Shown piece after piece: positions 1-4,879 of a stretch of 6,069 bases of DNA. Numbering within the stretch: position 1 is the first letter of the stretch; each line of letters starts with the position of its first letter. This stretch comes from an uncultured Ruminococcus sp. (GTDB lineage Bacteria > Bacillota > Clostridia > Oscillospirales > Acutalibacteraceae): the NCBI GenBank assembly GCA_902797525.1, contig CADBSZ010000134.1, positions 1 through 6,069 of the forward strand. Reading direction: 5' to 3'. The notes beneath the pieces are model-generated. The model saw only the letters and a list, made by a program, of their open reading frames with translations, had not been told where the DNA came from and did not search any database. A program made the position numbers and the translations under genes.

Positions 1-51
1 GCGCTGCTCGGCGGCATTATCGACTGGCAGGGAGATATCGTAACGCAATAA
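1..51 (+). CDS. 3' end of an unidentified + strand gene (partial)
   Basis: Frame 1 is open from the window edge and reads ALLGGIIDWQGDIVTQ followed by TAA at 49-51. Sixteen residues are too few to name a family. The reasons to believe it is real are position and punctuation: the stop is followed within 8 bases by a perfect rho-independent hairpin, and the only other gene nearby converges on it from the minus strand. The 5' part lies outside the window, so function, length and regulation cannot be judged. It could be an open frame by chance, since 51 bases is short. Confidence 0.5.
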   Translation, partial: ALLGGIIDWQGDIVTQ

Positions 52-58
52 AGCAACA

Positions 59-90
59 CCCCGGTATTCTTAAATACCGGGGCGTTTTAT
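59..90 (+). terminator. Rho-independent terminator between convergent genes
   Basis: CCCCGGTATT (59-68) pairs perfectly with AATACCGGGG (73-82) around a four-base CTTA loop, followed by CGTTTTAT. It sits 8 bases past the + strand stop. Read on the minus strand the same stem begins 43 bases beyond the stop of the lipoprotein gene and is followed by a T-rich stretch (TGTTGCTTTATT). It may therefore terminate both genes, although the + strand T-tract is the better one. Confidence 0.85.
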
Positions 91-124
91 CATTTTGAAT
101 GTACGGCTTTCATTTGAAAATAGT

Positions 125-1423
125 TTAAAACCTGCCGCCGGGCATTCCGCCGCCCTGCATGGGGGTGCCGCCCTGCATCTCGCCGCCGCGCATGCCGCCC
201 ATGCCGCCGCCCATCATCTGGTTGGTGATGGCGTCGGTTTCGGTGCCGTTGACGATGAGGGTGCCGCCGTTCTTCTCCGCCTTGCCGTCATAGTCGAAGG
301 GCGACTGTGCATTGACGCTGATGGTGCCGCCGTTGATGATAAGGTCGCCGTTGGAGTCGACGCCGTCGGTGTCGCCCTGTCCCATAATGACGGTGATGTC
401 GCCGCCGTTGATTTCGATGGTGGTGTTGTATGCGCTCGACTTGTTGGAGCCGTTGATGCCGTCGTCGCTTGCGGAAATGTTAATCGTGCCGCCGTTAATC
501 TGCACATAGGTGCCCTCAATGCCCTCGGAAGCGGTGATGTCGAGCGTGCCGCCGTCAATCTGCACCGCCGAGGTGCCCTGAATGCCGTCGCTTGCGACGT
601 TGATGTTCAGCGTGCCGCCGCAGATATAAACGGAGCCTACGCTGTCGTCGTCTTCATTTTCGGAGTGCAGGCCGTCCTTTTGCGAGCTGAGGGTGATGCT
701 GCCGTCGGCGATGGAAATGCTGTCGTTCGCCTCTATCGCGTCGGAGGTGCAGTCGATGTTAATCGTGCCGCCCGTGATTTTCAGGTCGTCCTTGCAGGAA
801 ATGCCGTTGTCGGAAGATTTGACGGTCAGCGTGCCTTTTCCGTTGAGCACCAAATCGTCCTTTGAAAAGATGGCCGCGTCGGTGTTGGTGTCGCCGTCGG
901 CGCTAAACGTGCCCGTTACGGTCAGCGTGTTTGCCGAGCCGTCTGCGGTGGTGACGAACACCTTGTCGGCGTTCCTGACGTAAATGCAGGGCGTGCCGTT
1001 GTTGGTGATGTTGGCGTTGTCGAGCACCAGCTGTACCTTTGCGTCGTCCGCCGCGTCAACCACAATCGAGGCGTTTGAGGCGGTGCCGCTGACAACATAT
1101 ACGCCGGCTTCGCTGACGGTCAGGGTTTGACCGTCGCTGAGCGTCAGCGTTTTGGCTTCGCTCAAATCGGCGGTTTGCGTCAGGTCGCGCTCGGTGAACA
1201 AATCCGCGGTGTCCAGCACGCCGCCCGAGGTTGTGTTCGCCGTGGTGACAACGCTTGCGCTGCTGCTGTTTGATTTGCTTTCGGTTTTGCTCTCCGCTTG
1301 AGAAGCGGCGCTTGTGACTGCGGATGAGGCGGTGGTTGCGCTTTTGGTGGAAGCGTTGTTGCATGCCGCCATGGAAGCGCAAAGCAGAGCGATTAAAATC
1401 ATGGATGATATTTTCTTTAACAT
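125..1423 (-). CDS. DUF4353 (Cthe_2159-like) beta-helix carbohydrate-binding lipoprotein
   Basis: The 432-residue protein starts with a lipoprotein signal peptide: KK at 3-4, a hydrophobic core at 8-18 and a lipobox ending MAAC with the lipidated Cys at 21. A Ser/Thr/Ala-rich linker (about 22-66) would lift the domain off the membrane or through the wall. From about 87 to 395 the sequence is a right-handed beta-helix type repeat. Rungs carry GG-T-(I/L)-x-(I/V) followed by a turn such as SDGI, at 218, 269, 291, 311, 340, 365 and 386. This pattern matches the Cthe_2159/DUF4353 family, whose founding member is reported as a polysaccharide-binding, polysaccharide-lyase-like beta-helix. No lyase catalytic residues can be assigned here. 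The acidic turns (DDD at 258-260, DTDGVDSNGD at 351-360) could bind calcium. Residues 403-432 form a tail with 14 Gly and 7 Met. The start is fixed by GGAGGA seven bases upstream. It has its own promoter region and no operon partner in the window. The ligand is unknown. Confidence 0.85.
   Translation of the reverse strand: MLKKISSMILIALLCASMAACNNASTKSATTASSAVTSAASQAESKTESKSNSSSASVVTTANTTSGGVLDTADLFTERDLTQTADLSEAKTLTLSDGQTLTVSEAGVYVVSGTASNASIVVDAADDAKVQLVLDNANITNNGTPCIYVRNADKVFVTTADGSANTLTVTGTFSADGDTNTDAAIFSKDDLVLNGKGTLTVKSSDNGISCKDDLKITGGTINIDCTSDAIEANDSISIADGSITLSSQKDGLHSENEDDDSVGSVYICGGTLNINVASDGIQGTSAVQIDGGTLDITASEGIEGTYVQINGGTINISASDDGINGSNKSSAYNTTIEINGGDITVIMGQGDTDGVDSNGDLIINGGTISVNAQSPFDYDGKAEKNGGTLIVNGTETDAITNQMMGGGMGGMRGGEMQGGTPMQGGGMPGGRF
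128..216 (-). repeat. GCC/CAT-rich imperfect repeat encoding the Gly/Met tail
   Basis: On the + strand this stretch is built of GCCGCC units separated by CAT or CTGCAT units. On the coding (minus) strand these read GGC-GGC and ATG codons. It encodes the last 30 residues of the lipoprotein, in which Gly-Gly pairs alternate with Met. The units are degenerate and of variable spacing, so it is a low-complexity coding tract, not a tandem array of fixed period. Such tracts can change length by replication slippage. Confidence 0.6.
261..773 (-). repeat. Degenerate beta-helix rung repeats within the lipoprotein gene
   Basis: The + strand motif GTGCCGCCG, or a close variant, recurs at about 261, 324, 398, 486, 546, 612 and 765. 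Intervals are mostly 60-87 bases and in frame. On the coding strand each copy reads GGCGGCAC, the Gly-Gly-Thr turn of one beta-helix rung. Sequence between copies differs, so the repetition is structural in the protein and only partly retained in the DNA. Copies at 324, 398 and 486 share the longer core GCCGCCGTT. Confidence 0.65.
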
Positions 1424-1430
1424 AATGGTG

Positions 1431-1436
1431 TCCTCC
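1431..1436 (-). promoter_or_regulatory. Ribosome binding site of the lipoprotein gene
   Basis: The minus strand reads GGAGGA, then CACCATT, then ATG: a near-perfect Shine-Dalgarno with a 7-base spacer. It supports the start at 1423 and excludes the upstream out-of-frame ATG at 1478 as the start of a real product. Confidence 0.85.
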
Positions 1437-1463
1437 GTATCTGTGTTTTTCTTTTGTGGCTAA

Positions 1464-1496
1464 AGAATAACGCCCCACGCTTAAAAGAACCTTAAA
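1464..1496 (-). promoter_or_regulatory. Candidate response-regulator-type operator and promoter for the lipoprotein gene
   Basis: On the minus strand two TTTAAG half-sites (1491-1496 and 1480-1485) are exactly 11 bp apart: TTTAAGGTTCT then TTTAAGCGTGG. A weak -10 candidate, TATTCT (1464-1469, four of six consensus matches), lies 10 bases after the second half-site. The -35 position overlaps the first half-site and the bases between the two, and has no good TTGACA match. Direct repeats one helical turn apart, replacing a poor -35, are typical of activation by OmpR/PhoB-family regulators. An A-rich run (about 1497-1527) upstream could act as an UP element. The regulator is not identified, and the site is an inference from spacing. 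Confidence 0.45.
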
Positions 1497-1523
1497 TATT
1501 TTTCGTTTTTTATTTTATTTTAA

Positions 1524-1556
1524 AAAATTGCACCCCGGAGAACAGGGTGCAATTTT
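1524..1556 (-). terminator. Rho-independent terminator of the polysaccharide operon
   Basis: On the minus strand AAAATTGCACCC (1556-1545) pairs perfectly with GGGTGCAATTTT (1535-1524), a 12-bp stem closing a 9-base loop (1536-1544). It is followed by more T and a long A/T-rich stretch. It begins 10 bases after the flippase stop codon and marks the operon end. The region 1424-1523 beyond it is the lipoprotein leader and contains no gene. Confidence 0.9.
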
Positions 1557-1566
1557 CCATTCAAAA

Positions 1567-3051
1567 TCAATCTTCCGCCTTTCCTTCCTTGCGCAGCGCC
1601 ATCAGCTTTTTAACATAGTCGATGACCTTTTTGCGGAAGATAATCAGCAGTATGAAAACAATGCCGACGAGAATATAGCGTACCACCGGCAAATCGTAGG
1701 TGAGGGTGAGCAGCAAGCCTGCCGACACAAAGGCGGCGGAAACGCCCAGCAGGATTTTCGGATCGTACACGCGCACGCCGTCAAGGTGCTTGCGGCACAC
1801 CCATCGCATGCAGATGTAGTGGCCGAGCGCGTAAAGCATGTAGCAAATCAGCGTGGTGTAGCCTGCCGCGACATAGCCGAGGTTGAGCCAGCGCGTGCTG
1901 ATGAAGAAGTAGTTGAGCACAATGTTCAGCCCCGCGCCCAGCACGCTCGCCGCCATGATGAACCACGACTTTTCAAAATAGAACTGGAACGCCGCGAACA
2001 TGTCGTACATATACATAAAGAATACGCTCAGCGCAACGGGCGGAATCACCCACTTGGCGTCGCTGTATTTCGGCGGCGCGAAAATCGCGATTGCCTCGGG
2101 CGCCAGCATAATCAGCGTCAGGTTGGCGACGGCAATCAATAACATTGCCGAGTAAATCACGCGCGCCAAATCCTGCGGCCGGCGGTCCTTGATTTTGCGG
2201 TACACCCACGGGCCCATCGTCTGCGACATGGCGGTGTTGAACATGCTCATAATCACCGCCACCGAGTAGGCAAGGCTGTAAATGCCCGCCGCGTCCTCGC
2301 CGATGTAGCGGCCGATCATAATGCGGTCAGAGCCGTACAGCACCGTTTGCGACAGGTAATGCGGCACCAGCGGCAGGTTGAATTTTAAGGCGTAAAGCCA
2401 GTATTTTTTGGAATAAAAGGTTTTGCCGCGCTTCATCTGTACGAAGAAGCACCAGCCGTACGCGGCAACGTTGACAATCAGCATGCCCAAAATGCGCGCG
2501 GTTGCCTTGTGTGCCTCGTCGGAAAGCGTCACCAGCACCATGCCGATGGCAGGCTGGGCGAACATGACCAAAAGCGTCAGCGCCACGAGCAGGCGGTATT
2601 TGTTGTTGACGCGCTGCTCGGTTGACCAGAAGTTAAACACTGCCGTTGTCCAAATCAGCGCGAGCATAAAGGTCATTTGCAGGGTGTTGAGCGAAAACAG
2701 GTTGTTGAAAAATTGCCTGAAGATAAAATAGATAATGGTCCAGAACGTGCACAGCGTCAGGGTTAGGCCCTGCATGGACGAGGCGTAAACCTTTTGCTCG
2801 TGCTCGAACTTCACCATGCCCTGCAAAAACACGCCGTAAAACAGATTGAGCGTGACGATGACGGTGATAATGCCCATCCACGACTGGAACACGTTGTATT
2901 CACCGTACTGCGCCGGCGTGAGCAGACGGGTGAAAATCGGTGTGGAAATCACCGAAACCGCCTTTTGCATGAAGTTGCATATCAAAAACCACAACGACGC
3001 GCGCACCTGAACAGGCATGGAAAAATATTTGTTTTTTAGCTTTGAAATCAT
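1567..3051 (-). CDS. Wzx-like polysaccharide flippase (MOP/PST family membrane protein)
   Basis: This 494-residue integral membrane protein probably flips an undecaprenyl-pyrophosphate-linked glycan repeat unit to the outer face of the membrane. The length and spread of hydrophobic segments fit the 12-14 helix PST branch of the MOP exporter superfamily. Family-typical stretches are visible: STPIFTRLLTPAQYGEY (36-52) at the end of the first helix, and NLPLVPHYLSQ (225-235) followed by SDRIMIGRYIGEDAAGIYSL (241-260) opening the second half. Basic residues cluster in loops and in the cytoplasmic tail (KKLMALRKEGK, 481-491). The start at 3051 is chosen because it overlaps the LicD stop as ATGA and has GAAGGA six bases upstream. 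The in-frame ATG at 3228 would add 59 basic, low-quality residues and lie deep inside licD. It is the last gene of the operon. Substrate cannot be told from sequence; a teichuronic- or teichoic-type flippase is also possible. Confidence 0.9.
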   Translation of the reverse strand: MISKLKNKYFSMPVQVRASLWFLICNFMQKAVSVISTPIFTRLLTPAQYGEYNVFQSWMGIITVIVTLNLFYGVFLQGMVKFEHEQKVYASSMQGLTLTLCTFWTIIYFIFRQFFNNLFSLNTLQMTFMLALIWTTAVFNFWSTEQRVNNKYRLLVALTLLVMFAQPAIGMVLVTLSDEAHKATARILGMLIVNVAAYGWCFFVQMKRGKTFYSKKYWLYALKFNLPLVPHYLSQTVLYGSDRIMIGRYIGEDAAGIYSLAYSVAVIMSMFNTAMSQTMGPWVYRKIKDRRPQDLARVIYSAMLLIAVANLTLIMLAPEAIAIFAPPKYSDAKWVIPPVALSVFFMYMYDMFAAFQFYFEKSWFIMAASVLGAGLNIVLNYFFISTRWLNLGYVAAGYTTLICYMLYALGHYICMRWVCRKHLDGVRVYDPKILLGVSAAFVSAGLLLTLTYDLPVVRYILVGIVFILLIIFRKKVIDYVKKLMALRKEGKAED

Positions 3052-3956
3052 ACCTTGTCCTTCTTTAATGTGCCGGTTTTGCGGAATTGCTGTTGATAAT
3101 AGGTATATGGTCTGTTTAAGTCGATGACGCCGTTGCCGGAGTGAATGCCGTGCCGCTCGCTTTCGGGCGGCAGCTGCATATAGTCGCCGAAAATCGCCGT
3201 TAAAAACGTGTCGCAATCCTCGACGCACGGCATGGTGGTGTCCTCAAAGGGCAGCTCCTTCGGCGTGCCGTAAACTTCGTCGCGCCGGAGCAAAAAGTGC
3301 TTGGAATAGGGGTTCCACGCATGTGAAATATAGGTGTGGCTGTCATAGGGATATTTGGCAATCAGCCGGTTGAGGCGGTCTGACCAAAAACGGTAGGGGA
3401 GCAGCCTGAGCGGCAGCACCGCCCACCACATCGCTTTGCTGCGCGTGCGGTCCAGCATGGACGGCCGCAGCCGCCGTTTTTCGTTGAGGCGCGTGTAGCG
3501 CAGAAATTTTTTGAAATAGTTTTCTCTTTCGGCTTCGTCCTCGGGCGTTCCCGAAAGCAGAAATATGTCGATAAACACCCCTTTGTATTCATCGGGATAG
3601 GGGGTTTCGTAGCTCTCAATAAAGGTGGTGTTGACGTCAAACACCTTGGTGCTGAGCGCGGCGTTGTGAGGACGGTCCTCACAGCGCGCAAGCTTTAAAT
3701 GCGGCGGAAGCTCCGCCGGGGCATATTGCAAAAAGCGATTGTAGTCAACGTCGGGCAGCGCAATGTCGAGGTCGTCGTCCCACGGAATAAAGCCCTGATG
3801 GCGCACCGCGCCGATGCAGGTGCCGCCGATGGCAAACGCGCGCAGGTTGTGACGGTCGATGATTTTTTTCACTTCTTTATAAATCGCCAAAATCTGTTCC
3901 TGCAAGGGAGAAAGAACATGCTTGGACTCGAAAGATGCGGTCATGGTTTTCATCAT
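3048..3956 (-). CDS. LicD family protein (phosphocholine transferase-like, nucleotidyltransferase fold)
   Basis: LicD proteins transfer phosphocholine or other phospho-substituents onto surface glycans. This 302-residue protein has the expected N-terminal signature: IGGTCIGAVRHQG (43-55) then PWDDDLDI (58-65), with D60, D62 and D64 the likely metal/catalytic aspartates. A further acidic strand, GVFIDIF (126-132), carries a candidate third catalytic Asp at 130. The C-terminal PFEDTTMPCVED (236-247) and FGDYMQLPP (256-264) match the family's conserved end. A hydrophobic WWAVLPLRLLPYRFW (177-191) may lie on the membrane. Start: the preceding gene's stop overlaps this ATG as ATGA. AAAGGA lies only one base before it, and the next codon is also ATG with a four-base spacer, so initiation may be at 3953. 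The upstream ATG at 3992 would overlap the glycosyltransferase by 40 bp and lacks such a site. The donor (CDP-choline or other) is unknown; no choline uptake or cytidylyltransferase gene is in the window. Confidence 0.88.
   Translation of the reverse strand: MMKTMTASFESKHVLSPLQEQILAIYKEVKKIIDRHNLRAFAIGGTCIGAVRHQGFIPWDDDLDIALPDVDYNRFLQYAPAELPPHLKLARCEDRPHNAALSTKVFDVNTTFIESYETPYPDEYKGVFIDIFLLSGTPEDEAERENYFKKFLRYTRLNEKRRLRPSMLDRTRSKAMWWAVLPLRLLPYRFWSDRLNRLIAKYPYDSHTYISHAWNPYSKHFLLRRDEVYGTPKELPFEDTTMPCVEDCDTFLTAIFGDYMQLPPESERHGIHSGNGVIDLNRPYTYYQQQFRKTGTLKKDKV
3058..3063 (-). promoter_or_regulatory. Ribosome binding site deciding the flippase start
   Basis: The minus strand reads GAAGGA, then CAAGGT, then ATG at 3051. 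The site lies inside the last codons of licD, and the ATG shares bases with the licD TGA. This supports translational coupling and decides against the in-frame ATG at 3228. Confidence 0.8.
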
Positions 3957-4879
3957 TTCCTTTGGAATAGCCTTAGCGCGAGCGGCGGACAAACGGTAAT
4001 CAGCAGTCCGTATGCCTTGCTCGTCAGCCGATAGGACGAGAATAAATAGGGAAGAATCCCCGTGCGCGTATATTTGACAAGCACCTTTGCCGTGGCAGAA
4101 CTGCCGCCTGCCTGCGCAAGCTGCTTGTAAAACGAAATCGCGCTGCGCGTGCGGCGGTCGCGCGCGTATTTGAGCAACTGCGGATATTTTTCTGTTAAAA
4201 ACGCTTCCACCATATCGGACGCCGTGAAGAAATCCATGCGCTTGTCGGAAAACTTTGAATGGGTAATGCCCTCTGTGTTGTCTTGACGGTAACGGTAGAG
4301 CACCTCGCCCGTGTGGGCAATTGTGTTCGCCCGGTCAAACAGCACCGGAACGATGACGTAGTCCTCAAAAATGATGCCCTCGGGAAAGCGCACGCCGTCA
4401 AACAGCGTGGCCTTCATCAGCTTGCCCCAAGGAGAAGTAACCATGTTGGCTTTTTCCCTGAGCAAAAAGGCAATCGCTTCTTCGGCGGAAAACACGCCGT
4501 CAATCCGTTTGCCGGTGTCTATACCGGAGCTGACAAGGTCGGCGCCGGTTTGAATATGCAGGTCATACAGTTTTGTCAGCAGACCGGGCTCGGCGAAATC
4601 GTCGCTGTCAACATACATCAGCCAATCGCCCTTTGCGGCGTCAAGCCCTGCGTTTCGCGCGGCGGCAACGCCCTTGTTTTCCTGATGAATCACGCGCACA
4701 TTTTCGTGCTGTGCGGCATATTCATCACAAATGGCAGGGCAGTTGTCGGGCGAGCCGTCGTCGATTAAAATGATTTCAAAATTCGGATAGGTTTGATTAA
4801 GAAGCGACTCGACGCACGTTGATATGTAGTTTTCGACGTTGTACACCGGCACGATAACGGATATTAACGGTACTTTCAT
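3953..4879 (-). CDS. GT2 family glycosyltransferase
   Basis: A 308-residue inverting GT-A glycosyltransferase of the EpsJ/WcaA-like GT2 group, predicted to add one sugar to the lipid-linked repeat unit at the cytoplasmic membrane face. The N-terminal half is canonical: VIVPVYNVENY (8-18) and the nucleotide-binding IDDGSPDNC (39-47). NKGVAAARNAGLDAAKGDW (68-86) follows, then the DxD metal site as DSDD (91-94). FEDYVIVPVLF (171-181) holds the ED acidic pair (E172, D173), the likely catalytic base region. The C-terminal 80 residues are basic and end in a hydrophobic stretch (ILPYLF at 275-280, LLITVCPPLALRLF at 292-305) that probably anchors the protein to the membrane. The start at 4879 gives the standard N-terminus and has AAAGGA ten bases upstream. 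It overlaps the polymerase-like gene by 83 bp and licD by 4 bp. Donor and acceptor sugars cannot be read from sequence. Confidence 0.92.
   Translation of the reverse strand: MKVPLISVIVPVYNVENYISTCVESLLNQTYPNFEIILIDDGSPDNCPAICDEYAAQHENVRVIHQENKGVAAARNAGLDAAKGDWLMYVDSDDFAEPGLLTKLYDLHIQTGADLVSSGIDTGKRIDGVFSAEEAIAFLLREKANMVTSPWGKLMKATLFDGVRFPEGIIFEDYVIVPVLFDRANTIAHTGEVLYRYRQDNTEGITHSKFSDKRMDFFTASDMVEAFLTEKYPQLLKYARDRRTRSAISFYKQLAQAGGSSATAKVLVKYTRTGILPYLFSSYRLTSKAYGLLITVCPPLALRLFQRK

Noticed and set aside
261..773. Regularly spaced repeats considered as a CRISPR array.
   Set aside because: The repeated core is only about 9 bases, spacing varies, every interval keeps reading frame, and the region codes for a beta-helix. 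There are no cas genes.
95..865. A 256-codon + strand open frame opposite the lipoprotein gene.
   Set aside because: Its Ala/Val/Asp/Gly-rich translation is the antisense shadow of Gly-Gly-Thr repeats. It has no domain and overlaps a well-supported gene with signal peptide and ribosome binding site.
1528..2142. A + strand open frame of 204 codons opposite the flippase 3' end.
   Set aside because: His/Arg/Gln-rich translation without motifs. It begins inside the operon terminator and is antisense to conserved membrane-protein sequence.
3052..3228. A 59-residue N-terminal extension of the flippase from the ATG at 3228.
   Set aside because: It is basic, low in hydrophobicity and overlaps licD by 180 bases. 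The ATG at 3051 has a ribosome binding site and an ATGA overlap, and gives the usual family N-terminus.
3957..3992. Start of LicD at 3992, adding 12 residues.
   Set aside because: It would overlap the glycosyltransferase by 40 bp without a recognisable ribosome binding site, while the ATGATG at 3956-3951 matches the operon's coupling style.
4259..4768. A + strand open frame of 169 codons opposite the glycosyltransferase.
   Set aside because: It is antisense to the conserved GT2 core, including the DSDD region, and shows no motif of its own.
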